Of a stretch of DNA of 64,000 nucleotides, positions 35,124 through 44,191 are shown one piece after another (position 1 is the stretch's first letter; each line of letters starts with the position of its first letter). Made by a program: the position numbers and the translations under genes. Under the pieces are notes generated by a model. The model did not search any database. It had not been told where the DNA came from and was given only the letters and a program-made list of their open reading frames with translations. The stretch lies in assembly GCF_020781835.1 (NCBI RefSeq), contig NZ_JAJGNJ010000002.1, forward strand, positions 248,001 through 312,000. Direction: 5' to 3'. The DNA is from Microbacterium testaceum (GTDB lineage: Bacteria > Actinomycetota > Actinomycetes > Actinomycetales > Microbacteriaceae).

Positions 35124-36185
35124 GTGACCAGCACACTCGAACGACCCGCCCGGGCAGCGACGCCCGGTGCGCGTGACCGCCAGCCCCGGCGCGTCGGCTT
35201 CGGCAAGCGCCGCAGCGCGTGGGACCTGAAGCTCTCGCCCTACCTCTACATCTCGCCGTTCTTCATCCTGTTCGCGATCACGGGCCTGTTCCCGATCGCG
35301 TACACCGCGGTCATCTCGTTCATGGACTGGGACCTGGTGCGCAACTCGGGGGAGTTCATCGGGTTCGACCAGTACGCCTGGGTGCTCAGCCAGCCGAAGT
35401 TCTGGATCGCGCTGCGCAACACCTTCAGCATCTTCCTGCTCTCCAGCGTCCCGCAGCTGATCCTGGCGATCTTCATCGCGGCGATGCTCGACCAGAACAT
35501 CCGCGCCAAGACGTTCTGGCGGATGAGCGTTCTGATCCCCTACGTCATGGCGCCCGTGGCCGTGGCCCTCATCTTCAGCAACATGTTCGGCGACCAGTAC
35601 GGCGTCGTGAACACCACGCTGCAGAACCTGGGCCTGCCGGCCGTGCCCTGGCACTCCGACGCCTTCGCCAGCCACATCGCGATCGCGACGATGGTGAACT
35701 TCCGCTGGACCGGGTACAACACCCTCATCCTGCTCGCGGCGATGCAGGCCGTGCCCCGGGAGTACTACGAGGCCGCGACCGTCGACGGCGCCGGCAAGGT
35801 GCGGCAGTTCTTCTCGATCACGCTGCCGAGCCTCAAGCCGACCCTGATCTTCGTCATCATCACCTCGACGATCGGCGGCCTGCAGATCTTCGACGAGCCG
35901 CGCATGTACGACCAGTACGGCACCGGCGGCGCCGACAACCAGTGGCTCACCGTCACGCTCTGGCTCTACAACGTCGGCTGGGGCGAGTGGAACTTCGGGC
36001 GGGCAGCGGCGCTCGCGTGGATCCTGTTCCTCATCATCCTCGCCATCGGCGTCGTCAACCTGTTCATCACCCGTTCGCTCGTGCGCGACGAGGGCCGCCG
36101 CGATGCGCGTTCCCGCCGGGAGGTCCGGGCCCAGGCGCGTGCCGCCAAGAAGCAGATCCAGCAGCGAGAGGAGGCGGGCCGATGA
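35124..36185 (+). CDS. cebF: Cellobiose ABC transporter permease CebF
   Basis: A 353-residue MalF-type permease with six predicted helices after a 40-residue polar N-terminus. The EAA loop is EYYEAATVDGAGKVRQFFSI. The basic C-terminal tail (REVRAQARAAKKQIQQREE) is helical. The GTG at 35124 follows GGAGGAGACAG. The stop overlaps the next ATG by four bases. It pairs with CebG to form the transmembrane channel. No ATPase gene is in the operon, as is usual for actinobacterial CUT1 systems that share MsiK. Confidence 0.85.
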   Translation: MTSTLERPARAATPGARDRQPRRVGFGKRRSAWDLKLSPYLYISPFFILFAITGLFPIAYTAVISFMDWDLVRNSGEFIGFDQYAWVLSQPKFWIALRNTFSIFLLSSVPQLILAIFIAAMLDQNIRAKTFWRMSVLIPYVMAPVAVALIFSNMFGDQYGVVNTTLQNLGLPAVPWHSDAFASHIAIATMVNFRWTGYNTLILLAAMQAVPREYYEAATVDGAGKVRQFFSITLPSLKPTLIFVIITSTIGGLQIFDEPRMYDQYGTGGADNQWLTVTLWLYNVGWGEWNFGRAAALAWILFLIILAIGVVNLFITRSLVRDEGRRDARSRREVRAQARAAKKQIQQREEAGR

Positions 36186-37087
36186 GTTCCGTCAACGCCG
36201 TCCCCGTGTCGCTCGTCGACCCCGAGCTCCCCGCCAAGCCCCGCCGCCGCCCGCGCCCGGTGCGCGGATCCCGTCCGGGCTGGTTCGTCTACGCGGCGCT
36301 GGGCGCCGTGCTGCTGGCCAGCGTGTTCCCCTTCTACTGGTCGCTGCTGATCGGCTCGGGCGACTCGTCGACGATCCGTGACGCGAACCGGTCGTGGATC
36401 CCGGGCGGCAACTTCTTCGCCAACGCCGCCGCCGTCATCGGCGACCCCGCGGTCAACTTCTGGCCCGCGCTGCTGAACTCCATCATCAGCTCGGGGCTGA
36501 TCGCGGCATCCGTCGTCTTCTTCTCCACGCTCGCCGGCTGGGCGTTCGCGAAGCTGAGGTTCCGCGGCGGTCCCTGGCTGCTGGTGTTCGTCGTGGCGAC
36601 GATGGCCGTGCCGACGCAGCTCGGCGTCGTGCCGCTGTACATCCTGTTCAGCGAGCTCGGCTGGACCGGTCAGCTCGGTGCGATCATCATCCCGGCGCTG
36701 ACCAGCGCGTTCGGCGTGTTCTGGATGACGCAGTACCTGCGTCAGGCGGCGCCCGACGAGCTCATCGAGGCCGCGCGCGTCGACGGTGCCAGCTCGTTCC
36801 GCACGTTCCTCACGGTGGGGGTGCCGGCGGCCCGCCCGGCCGCGGCGATGCTCGCCCTGTTCACGTTCGTCAGCGCGTGGAACAACTTCTTCTGGCCGTT
36901 CATCGTGCTCGACCGCCAGAACCCGACGCTGCCGGTGGCGCTCTCGCTGCTGCAGTCCAACTACTTCGTCGACTACTCCATTGTCCTCGCGGGCGTGCTG
37001 CTGTCGACGATCCCGCTGCTGCTGTTGTTCGTCTTCGCGGGCAAGCAACTGGTCAGTGGCATCATGCAAGGGGCGGTCAAGGGATGA
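36182..37087 (+). CDS. cebG: Cellobiose ABC transporter permease CebG
   Basis: A 301-residue MalG-type permease. The N-terminus has a basic polar stretch (PRRRPRPVRGSRPG), then six helices; the EAA loop is ELIEAARVDGASSFRTFLTV. It ends FAGKQLVSGIMQGAVKG, the usual MalG-type close. The ATG overlaps the cebF stop (ATGA), and its own stop overlaps an ATG at 37084 that may also start the beta-glucosidase. It works with CebF and the CebE receptor. Confidence 0.87.
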   Translation: MSSVNAVPVSLVDPELPAKPRRRPRPVRGSRPGWFVYAALGAVLLASVFPFYWSLLIGSGDSSTIRDANRSWIPGGNFFANAAAVIGDPAVNFWPALLNSIISSGLIAASVVFFSTLAGWAFAKLRFRGGPWLLVFVVATMAVPTQLGVVPLYILFSELGWTGQLGAIIIPALTSAFGVFWMTQYLRQAAPDELIEAARVDGASSFRTFLTVGVPAARPAAAMLALFTFVSAWNNFFWPFIVLDRQNPTLPVALSLLQSNYFVDYSIVLAGVLLSTIPLLLLFVFAGKQLVSGIMQGAVKG

Positions 37088-37116
37088 CGCTTGCGCCCGC
37101 GGAAGGAACCCGATCC

Positions 37117-38580
37117 ATGTCGCACACCCGAGCCTTTCCCGAGGGCTTCCTCTTCGGCGCCGCCACGGCGGCGTACCAGATCGAAGGGGCGGCGTTCGAG
37201 GACGGTCGCACCGCCTCCATCTGGGACGCCTTCAGTCGCGTCCCCGACGCGGTGATCAACGCCGACAACGGCGACGTCGCGTGCGACCACTACCACCGCT
37301 ACGGCGGCGACGTGCAGCTCATGAAGCGTCTCGGTCTGCAGACGTACCGTTTCTCGACCTCGTGGTCGCGCGTGCGTCCGGACGGTGGAGCGCTCAACCC
37401 GAAGGGCGTCGACTTCTACAAGCGTCTCGTCGACGAGCTCCTGGATGCCGGCATCCTGCCGTGGCTGACGCTCTACCACTGGGACCTCCCGCAGGCGCTG
37501 CAGGACGGCGGCGGCTGGGCTGTCCGCGAGACCAGCGACCTGTTCACCGAGTACGCGCTCGATATGCACGATGCCCTCGGCGATCGCGTGAACGTGTGGA
37601 CGACGCTCAACGAGCCATGGTGCTCGTCGTTCCTCAGCTACACCGCCGGCGCCCATGCCCCCGGCCACTACTCGCAGGCCGAGGGCATGCTCGCCGCCCA
37701 CCATCTGCTGCTCGGACACGGTCAGACCGTGCGCGAGCTGCGCGCCCGCGACGCCTCGCTCAACCTGGGGCTGACGCTGAACCTGACGGTGGCGGACGCC
37801 GTCGACCCGGCCAACCCCGCCGACCTCGACGCGGCGCGGCGCATCGACGGCCAGTTCAACCGCTGGTTCCTCGACCCGGTGTTCCGGGGCAGCTACCCGG
37901 CCGACATCATCCAGGACTTCCGGAACGTGGATGCCGAGGCCGTACGCCGCTGGCAGGACGCCGTGCAGCCCGGCGACCTCGACGTCATCTCGACCCCGAT
38001 CGACACGTTGGGCGTGAACTACTACCACGGCGAGTTCGTCGGCGGCACCCCGCCGGTGGTCAACCCGCCCGCGGGCGACGCCCCCACCGTGCGGGCCATC
38101 GCCTCGCCGTTCCCGGCGCACGAGAGCCTGTACTGGCACGACCGCGGCCTCCCCCGGACGACGATGGGGTGGGAGGTGCAGCCCGACGGCCTCACACGCC
38201 TCCTCGAGCGTGTCAGCGACGAGTACTCGGCCGAGCGCGGCGTCGCCCTCTACGTCACCGAGAACGGTGCCGCCTACGACGACGTCCCGGTCGTGGAGGA
38301 CGGCGAGACACGCATCCACGACGTCGAGCGCGTGGAGTTCGTGGAGGCGCATCTCGCCGCCATCCTGGATGCCGTCGACAAGGGCATCGACGTGCGCGGG
38401 TACTTCTACTGGTCGCTGCTGGACAACTTCGAGTGGGCCTGGGGCTACGAGAAGCGGTTCGGCATCGTCCACGTCGACTATGCGACGCAGGAACGTTCCG
38501 TGAAGGACTCGGGTCTGGCGTACGCCCGGGTCATTGCGGAGCGGGCGCTGGCGGTGCCCGCGACGGTGATCCCCGCGTGA
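37117..38580 (+). CDS. bglC: GH1 beta-glucosidase
   Basis: A 487-residue family 1 glycoside hydrolase with no signal peptide, so it acts in the cytoplasm on imported cellobiose. The acid/base Glu is E166 in TLNEPW, the nucleophile is E382 in YVTENGA, and QIEG and HWDLPQ line the glycone pocket. Length is normal. The ATG at 37117 has GGAAGGAA about nine bases upstream; the in-frame ATG at 37084 overlapping cebG would add 11 residues. It is part of the cebEFG-bglC-cebR locus and turns cello-oligosaccharides into glucose. Confidence 0.88.
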   Translation: MSHTRAFPEGFLFGAATAAYQIEGAAFEDGRTASIWDAFSRVPDAVINADNGDVACDHYHRYGGDVQLMKRLGLQTYRFSTSWSRVRPDGGALNPKGVDFYKRLVDELLDAGILPWLTLYHWDLPQALQDGGGWAVRETSDLFTEYALDMHDALGDRVNVWTTLNEPWCSSFLSYTAGAHAPGHYSQAEGMLAAHHLLLGHGQTVRELRARDASLNLGLTLNLTVADAVDPANPADLDAARRIDGQFNRWFLDPVFRGSYPADIIQDFRNVDAEAVRRWQDAVQPGDLDVISTPIDTLGVNYYHGEFVGGTPPVVNPPAGDAPTVRAIASPFPAHESLYWHDRGLPRTTMGWEVQPDGLTRLLERVSDEYSAERGVALYVTENGAAYDDVPVVEDGETRIHDVERVEFVEAHLAAILDAVDKGIDVRGYFYWSLLDNFEWAWGYEKRFGIVHVDYATQERSVKDSGLAYARVIAERALAVPATVIPA

Positions 38581-38725
38581 CGTCGATCCCCGGGGAGCGC
38601 TGATCCGCTCGGCGCATCACCCGACCGCGCCGAGCGGGATCCGCGTGACGTCGGAGGAGTACGCTCGCAACGTCGCCGGGAGTGATCCGGCGCACCGTCG
38701 CGTCGCTGAGCCCGGGAGGAGACCG

Positions 38726-39739
38726 ATGGATCTTGCTCCTGCACGAGGCGCCGCCACCATCGAAGAGGTCGCCGCGCGCGCCGGCGTCTCGCGTTCGACC
38801 GTGTCGCGGGTGGTGAACGGCTCGACCGCCGTTTCGCCGGCCGCGTTGGAAGCCGTGCGGCGCGCGATCGAGGAGCTGCAGTACGTCCCCAATCGCGCGG
38901 CCCGCTCACTCGCCAGTCGACAGACGCGGGCGATCGCCCTCGTCATCCCCGAGGACACCGACCGCTTCTTCGGCGACCCGTTCTTCGGCTCGATCGTCGC
39001 CGGTATCGGCGAGGTGATCGCGGAGTCCGACTACGTCATGAACATGCTCATCGCCAGCGACGACGCCAGCGCCAAAGCGCTGGGGTATCTGCGCGGCGGG
39101 AGCGTCGACGGTGCGATCGTGGCCTCGCACCACACCAGCGACACCTTCGTCGATCGTCTCGCCGACACCGTGCCCGTCGTCTACGGCGGGCGCCCGGCGC
39201 GTGTGCGTCCCACCGACCACTACGTCGACGTCGACAACGTGCAGGGCGGGCGGGATGCCACCCGCTACCTCCTCGATCGCGGTCACCGTCGCATCGCGAC
39301 GGTGTCCGGGCCCTCGGACATGCCCGCCGGCATCGACCGCTTGCAGGGGTTCCGCGACGTGCTCGAGGAAGCCGGACTCGAACCGGTCGCCGTGGAGGAC
39401 GGTGACTTCACCGAGATCGGCGGTGCCGCGGCGATGCGGCGGATCCTGGCATCCGGAGATCTTCCCGACGCGCTGTTCGTCGCGAGCGATCTGATGGCCC
39501 GCGGCGCGTACTCGGCGCTCCGCGAGCACGGGCACGAACCCGGGCGCGACATCGCGATCATCGGGTTCGACGACTCGGCGGTCGCGACCTCTCTCGTGCC
39601 GGCGCTGACGACCGTGCGGCAGCCGTCGCACGATCAGGGGCGCCAGATGGCCACCATGCTGCTCGAGGTGCTCGCCGGCCGCGTGACGCCGAACACCGCC
39701 ATCCTGCCGACCGAGATCATCGAGCGCGGCTCGGCTTGA
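38726..39739 (+). CDS. cebR: LacI-family repressor, CebR-like
   Basis: A 337-residue LacI protein. The HTH (residues 11-56) reads TIEEVAARAGVSRSTVSRVV, the hinge follows at LQYVPNRAARSLA, and the sugar-binding core is type 1 periplasmic-like (GFDDSAVATSLVPALTTVRQP). GGGAGGAGACC precedes the ATG. It follows bglC by 145 bases in the same direction. CebR in Streptomyces recognises TGGGAGCGCTCCCA, and near-copies flank the cebE promoter, supporting this role. A partial box, GGGAGCGCT at 38593-38601, between bglC and this gene hints at autoregulation. Confidence 0.83.
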   Translation: MDLAPARGAATIEEVAARAGVSRSTVSRVVNGSTAVSPAALEAVRRAIEELQYVPNRAARSLASRQTRAIALVIPEDTDRFFGDPFFGSIVAGIGEVIAESDYVMNMLIASDDASAKALGYLRGGSVDGAIVASHHTSDTFVDRLADTVPVVYGGRPARVRPTDHYVDVDNVQGGRDATRYLLDRGHRRIATVSGPSDMPAGIDRLQGFRDVLEEAGLEPVAVEDGDFTEIGGAAAMRRILASGDLPDALFVASDLMARGAYSALREHGHEPGRDIAIIGFDDSAVATSLVPALTTVRQPSHDQGRQMATMLLEVLAGRVTPNTAILPTEIIERGSA

Positions 39740-39839
39740 GGCTTCCGGCCGCCCGGGCGACATGCAATGGAGCGAGCCGCTACCCTGAGCGCAACACCGC
39801 GCGAAACCCGAATCCGCGCCGGTGCCGGAAGGATCGACG

Positions 39840-40427
39840 ATGCGTCGATGGAGAATGGCCGCCGCGCTCGCGACCGTGGTCGTCGTCGCGGGTCTGGCCG
39901 GATGCGCCGCCGAGGAGGCCGCGCCGGTTGCGACGGAGACGTCCACTCCCACCGTGACGGTGGAGACCCCGAGCGCCTCGCCCAGCCCCACGCCCTCGGT
40001 GACGGCCGCCAGCGTGGCGGCCAACATCCCGGCATCCTGTGACGAGCTCGGCACCGCGAGCAGTCGGGCCGAGACCGTCGGCGACCTCACCGCCCAGCAC
40101 GCGGACGGATTCATCCGCCCCGCGCCGGCCGACGCCCGCACGGCGCTGTCGTGCAACTGGATCCAGGAGGAGGCGGCCGCCGTCCTGCTGATCATCAGCA
40201 CCGCGACCGATGTCCACGTCACGGAGGGGCTCGACGCGCTGGCATCCGACGGCTACCAGTGCCAGCCCGCACAGGACTTCGGTGCGCAGTACTGCATGCG
40301 CCCGGGTGACGCCGCCGGCACGGAAGACGTGATCGTGGCGTGCGACGACGTGTGGATCTACCTCGAGACCGTGAACGTCAACGCGCGGGCGTGGCTGTCC
40401 GACATCGCGGCGCAGATCTTCGGCTGA
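39840..40427 (+). CDS. Lipoprotein of unknown function (DUF3558-like)
   Basis: A 195-residue lipoprotein. The signal peptide ends in lipobox LAGC (Cys22), followed by a threonine-, serine- and proline-rich linker (residues 25-60) and a small cysteine-bearing domain (PASCDELGTA, ALSCNWIQEE, YQCQPAQDF, YCMRPGD). The four cysteines could form two disulfides. This layout recalls DUF3558-type actinobacterial lipoproteins, but the match is not certain. GGAAGGATCGACG precedes the ATG at 39840. It ends 12 bases from the convergent nhaA and has no functional context. Confidence 0.75.
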   Translation: MRRWRMAAALATVVVVAGLAGCAAEEAAPVATETSTPTVTVETPSASPSPTPSVTAASVAANIPASCDELGTASSRAETVGDLTAQHADGFIRPAPADARTALSCNWIQEEAAAVLLIISTATDVHVTEGLDALASDGYQCQPAQDFGAQYCMRPGDAAGTEDVIVACDDVWIYLETVNVNARAWLSDIAAQIFG

Positions 40428-40439
40428 GTCCGGGGGCGC

Positions 40440-41783
40440 TCAGCCGTCGGTCGCGCGGTCGCGCCGCAGCGGCTGCTGGTACACGTCGGGGACGTCGTCG
40501 CCGTCGGCATCCACCTCTTCCTCCGCCGCGAGCTGCTTGTAGCGACGGTTGCGCACGAGCAGGACGCTGGCGGCGAGGAGGGATGCCAGGAGCGAAGCGA
40601 CCATGATCGCGATCTTCGCGTCGTCGGTGTGCGGCGAACCGGCGGGGAAGCTGAGCTCGGCGATCAGCAGCGACACCGTGAACCCGATGCCCGCGAGCAG
40701 GCCCACGCCGGCCAGATCGATCCACTTCAACGCCGGATCGAGACGCACCTTCGTCACGAGCGTGAGCACGCGGACCCCGAGCAGGATGCCGAGCGGCTTG
40801 CCCAGCACGAGACCGGCGACGACACCGATCGTCACCGGGTCGGTCACCGCCCGGGTGAGTCCCTCCGCACCGCCGATCGCGACGCCCGCGGCGAAGAACG
40901 CGAAGATCGGCACCGCGACACCCGCCGACAGGGGGCGGAAGCGGTGCTCGAACTGCTCGGCGAGGTCCATTCCGCGGATCTCGGGCCGACGCTTCGACGG
41001 AGCCACCGGGATCGTGAACGCCAGCGCGACGCCCGCGATCGTCGCGTGCACGCCCGAGGCATGCAGGAACGCCCACGCCGCGAAGCCGATCGGCAGCAGC
41101 ACCACCCACGCGGCCCACGGTGTCCGTGCGAACCAGGCGCGACCGAGGTGCGCGATGACGCCGTAGATGGCGACGAGGACCGCGAAGATCGCAAGCGGCA
41201 CCAGCGAGATGTCGCTGGTGTAGAACAGCGCGATGATCGCGATCGCGATGAGGTCGTCGACGACAGCGAGCGTGAGCAGGAAGATGCGCAGCGGACCGGG
41301 CAGGTGCGACCCGACGAGGGCGAGCACGGCGACGGCGAACGCGATGTCGGTCGCGGCGGGGATCGCCCACCCGGCCAGCAGGCTCGGCTGCGACGACACG
41401 ATCACGACGTAGATGAGCGCCGGCATGGCGACACCCGCGGCGGCGGCCGTGATCGGCACGATCGCCGTGCTGAACCGGCGCAGGCTCCCGGACACGATCT
41501 CTCGCTTGAGCTCGAGACCGACGAGGAAGAAGAAGATCGCGAGCAGGCCGTCGGCCGCCCACGCGCCCACGCTCAGCTCCAGGTGCCACGGCTCATAGCC
41601 GAAGCGCAGGTCGCGCAGGACGAAATACGCGTCGGAGGCGGGCGAGTTGGCCCAGACGATCGCGGCGATCGCGGCGATCACCAGCAGCATGCCGCCGACC
41701 GCTTCGCGACGCAGCAGCGTGGTGACGCGGTGGACCTCGGCGTAGCCCGGCCAGCGTGGCGCTCGGACGTCGTTCTCGGTCAT
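40440..41783 (-). CDS. nhaA: Na+/H+ antiporter NhaA
   Basis: A 447-residue sodium/proton exchanger with about 12 helices. The ion-binding pair is in LAVVDDLIAIAIIALFY (Asp-Asp of NhaA helix V), and helix IV carries PAATDIAFAVAVLALVG. It expels Na+ using the proton gradient and supports pH and salt tolerance. The last 35 residues are a polar, acidic tail (EEEVDADGDDVPDVYQQ) longer than in enterobacterial NhaA. GAAGGGATGCC precedes the ATG. A TAGAAT -10 candidate lies on the minus strand at 41843-41848. Confidence 0.93.
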   Translation of the reverse strand: MTENDVRAPRWPGYAEVHRVTTLLRREAVGGMLLVIAAIAAIVWANSPASDAYFVLRDLRFGYEPWHLELSVGAWAADGLLAIFFFLVGLELKREIVSGSLRRFSTAIVPITAAAAGVAMPALIYVVIVSSQPSLLAGWAIPAATDIAFAVAVLALVGSHLPGPLRIFLLTLAVVDDLIAIAIIALFYTSDISLVPLAIFAVLVAIYGVIAHLGRAWFARTPWAAWVVLLPIGFAAWAFLHASGVHATIAGVALAFTIPVAPSKRRPEIRGMDLAEQFEHRFRPLSAGVAVPIFAFFAAGVAIGGAEGLTRAVTDPVTIGVVAGLVLGKPLGILLGVRVLTLVTKVRLDPALKWIDLAGVGLLAGIGFTVSLLIAELSFPAGSPHTDDAKIAIMVASLLASLLAASVLLVRNRRYKQLAAEEEVDADGDDVPDVYQQPLRRDRATDG

Positions 41784-41894
41784 GGCATCCCTTCGGGGTC
41801 GATCGACAGATCGTCGACCAGACTTCCCGACACGCCTCGTCCATTCTACCGGGGTGGTCTGGATGAACCCCGCGGGCCGCCGGATCGGCCGGCG

Positions 41895-42098
41895 TCAGTC
41901 CTCTTCGGGGTTGAAGTTCGATGCGGTGTCGGAGCGGCCGGCCGCGACGCCGTTCGGAGAGTCGGGGATCGTCCCGTCGGTACCGAGGCCGCCGGGCTTG
42001 GGCGCGCCGTCGGTGTCCGACGGCGAGACCTCGACGTCGGCGCCTTCGTAGGAGTTCTCGTCGGCCGCGGCTTGCGAGGGGTCGGTTCCGGATGCCAT
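41895..42098 (-). CDS. Small acidic disordered protein
   Basis: A 67-residue protein rich in Asp, Glu, Ser, Gly and Pro (MASGTDPSQAAADENSYEGA ... FNPEED), predicted to be largely disordered, with no Cys and no hydrophobic core. Coding is supported by a near-perfect ribosome site, AAAGGAGAGCCC, directly before the ATG, and by a start and stop that fit the gap. It lies upstream of nhaA on the same strand (111 bases). Function is unknown. Confidence 0.6.
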   Translation of the reverse strand: MASGTDPSQAAADENSYEGADVEVSPSDTDGAPKPGGLGTDGTIPDSPNGVAAGRSDTASNFNPEED

Positions 42099-42231
42099 GG
42101 GCTCTCCTTTCTCGTCGTCGGGGGCGAGGCGGGCCGGCCGCCGTCGCCGGGGCCGTCGACGCTAGCCGCTCACGGTCCCGCCCCGAACCCGGTTGCGGCC
42201 GGGCGTCGGGTGTGCAGGCGTCCAGGACGCC

Positions 42232-42266
42232 GAACGCGCACGCCCCGACCGGGGACGTGCGCGTTC
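42232..42266 (-). terminator. Terminator after the fructoside operon
   Basis: GAACGCGCACG (42232-42242) pairs perfectly with CGTGCGCGTTC (42256-42266), extended inward by CCCC/GGGG. It lies about 14 bases beyond the stop of the GH32/43-like gene, the last gene of its operon. No T-run follows. Confidence 0.6.
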
Positions 42267-42279
42267 CCGCCGGTCGTGG

Positions 42280-43260
42280 TCAGGCCGACAGCGTCGCGGG
42301 CTGCTGGACGACGAGACGGTCGCCCTCCCAGGCCACGGGCATGGGGTCGGTGATGCCGCCGACGAACCGGCCGTCGGGGCCGACGTTGCGGAACGCCAGC
42401 AGCTGCCATCGCCCGTCCCGACCGCGGATCAGGCGGCCGACGTAGAGGTCGTCGTCGGTCAGAGGCGTCGCCGACGCGATGTCGAACGGGCCGAGAACGC
42501 TGTCGGCGGCGACCGCCCACACCGCGCCGCGCGGGTACCGGGCGCGCACGGCATCCGTCGCCTGCGCCGGCATGCACGAGAACAGCAGGACCGGACGGCC
42601 GTCGACCTCTTCGACCTGCGTCACTTCGAGCTGGCCGAAGCCGTCGTCGGTCGGCGTGCTGACCGGCGCGCGCAGCTCCCAGTGCTCCAGATCGTGCGAG
42701 ACGGCGTGCGCGACGACACCTCGGCCGTTCACCGGGCCCTCGGTCGCTCGTGCCGTGACGTACATGTGCCAGCCGTCGCCCGCGGGGTCGGCGAACACCC
42801 ACGGATCGCGGAACGCCTCGTCGTGCCACGGCGTGTGCGGGAGCCGCTCGTACCGATCGCCGTCGGACTCGAGGATCGGGTTCGCGGGGTTCTTGTGCCA
42901 TGTGTACAGGTCGTCGCTGGTCGCGAACCCGATCCGCTGCACGTTGCGGCCGTCGTCGCCCAGACGGGAGCCGGTGTAGAAGAGGAACCAGGTGCCGTCC
43001 TCCCGGCGCACGGTCGAGCCGGTCCAGGTGGCGAGGGCATCGAAGTCGTCGGCCCCGCCGCGCACGATCGCGTCGGCGACACGCTTCCACGACACCAGGT
43101 CGGTCGAGACGGCGTGCCCCACCGAGGCGCGGTAGTGACGGTCCTCCGGGTCGTGCAGGGCGCGCGAGGCGTACAGGAAGAACAGATGGTAGGCGTCGCC
43201 GTCGTCGGCGAACCAGAAATCCCACACGTAGGAATCGGCGAGGTCGAACACGTCAGGCAC
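42280..43260 (-). CDS. GH32/GH43-like five-bladed propeller hydrolase
   Basis: A 326-residue protein with the beta-propeller pattern of GH32/GH43/GH68. The likely nucleophile region is VWDFWFADDG (D14), the transition-state stabiliser is in FRDPW (residues 151-153), and the acid/base candidate is E212 in QLEVTQV. No signal peptide is present, so it acts inside the cell. Next to a PfkB kinase and sugar ABC genes, it probably cleaves sucrose or short fructosides. The GTG at 43260 overlaps the kinase stop by eight bases. It lacks the C-terminal beta-sandwich of classical GH32 enzymes. Confidence 0.72.
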   Translation of the reverse strand: MPDVFDLADSYVWDFWFADDGDAYHLFFLYASRALHDPEDRHYRASVGHAVSTDLVSWKRVADAIVRGGADDFDALATWTGSTVRREDGTWFLFYTGSRLGDDGRNVQRIGFATSDDLYTWHKNPANPILESDGDRYERLPHTPWHDEAFRDPWVFADPAGDGWHMYVTARATEGPVNGRGVVAHAVSHDLEHWELRAPVSTPTDDGFGQLEVTQVEEVDGRPVLLFSCMPAQATDAVRARYPRGAVWAVAADSVLGPFDIASATPLTDDDLYVGRLIRGRDGRWQLLAFRNVGPDGRFVGGITDPMPVAWEGDRLVVQQPATLSA

Positions 43261-44191
43261 TCTCTTTCGTCGCAGCAGTCCGCTGCAGGTCTTCACGGGT
43301 CGGGGGGTCCATGCCTTCGCGGGCCACCGTGATGGCGGCGGCCCGTGCGGCGCGGTGGAGGAGGGGAGGAAGGGTGTCGGCATCCAGGCCGCGCACGCGC
43401 GTGCGCAGGGTGTCGGTGTCGCCCGCGAGATCGAGGATGCCGTCGAGCAGGGCGCCCATGAACGTGTCGCCCGCGCCGACGGTGTCGACGACCGTGGTCG
43501 GCACCGCGGGGACGTGGATCCGCGCGTGCGCCGTGACGGCGAGCGAGCCGTCACCGCCGTCGGTGATGACGACCAGGCCGGCGCCGAGCTCGACCCACCG
43601 CTGCGCGACGTCGACGGCAGCATCTGCCGGGTAGAGCCACTCGGCGTCTTCGATGCTGGCCTTGACCACGTCGCTGAGCGCCACGAGCGCCTCGACGCGG
43701 GTGCGGGCGTCGTCGACGCCGCCGGTGAGGGCGGGGCGGATGTTCGGGTCGTAGCTCACCAGCGCCGTCGCGCGGGCGCGCTCGGCGGCCGCACGGACTT
43801 CGTCCGCCCCCGGCGCGAGCGTCGCGGCGACCGATCCGGTGTGGAAGACGCGCGCATCCGGCACCTCGACCGGCGACGGCAGCACCCAGTCGATGTCGAA
43901 GTCGTACGTCGCGTTGCCCCGTGCATCGATGAGGGCGCGGGCCGTCGCGGTTCGCGTCGGCGTCCCCGCCGGCCGGAGGGCGACTCCGGATGCCGTGACC
44001 CAGCCCTCCAGCGCGCGGCCGCGTTCGTCCTCGGCCACGCGGGCCACGAGGGCGGCGCGTCGTCCGAGCCGGCCGAGGGCGACGGAGACGTTGGCCGGGC
44101 TTCCGCCGGGGCGCTCGGCCGCCCCGGCGGAAGTGGTGACGATGTCGATCAGTGCTTCGCCGAGCACGGCGACATCGAACTCTGGGCTCAC
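43253..44191 (-). CDS. PfkB-family sugar kinase (probable fructokinase)
   Basis: A 312-residue ribokinase-fold kinase. The N-terminal motif is GEALIDIV, the substrate region is RPGGSPANVSVALGRLG, and the C-terminal signature DTVGAGDTFMGALLDG holds the catalytic Asp. Fructokinases carry exactly this pattern. It phosphorylates the free hexose released by the neighbouring hydrolase. The GTG at 44191 overlaps the permease stop (GTGA), and its own stop overlaps the hydrolase start, so transport, kinase and hydrolase are coupled. Confidence 0.82.
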   Translation of the reverse strand: MSPEFDVAVLGEALIDIVTTSAGAAERPGGSPANVSVALGRLGRRAALVARVAEDERGRALEGWVTASGVALRPAGTPTRTATARALIDARGNATYDFDIDWVLPSPVEVPDARVFHTGSVAATLAPGADEVRAAAERARATALVSYDPNIRPALTGGVDDARTRVEALVALSDVVKASIEDAEWLYPADAAVDVAQRWVELGAGLVVITDGGDGSLAVTAHARIHVPAVPTTVVDTVGAGDTFMGALLDGILDLAGDTDTLRTRVRGLDADTLPPLLHRAARAAAITVAREGMDPPTREDLQRTAATKESA

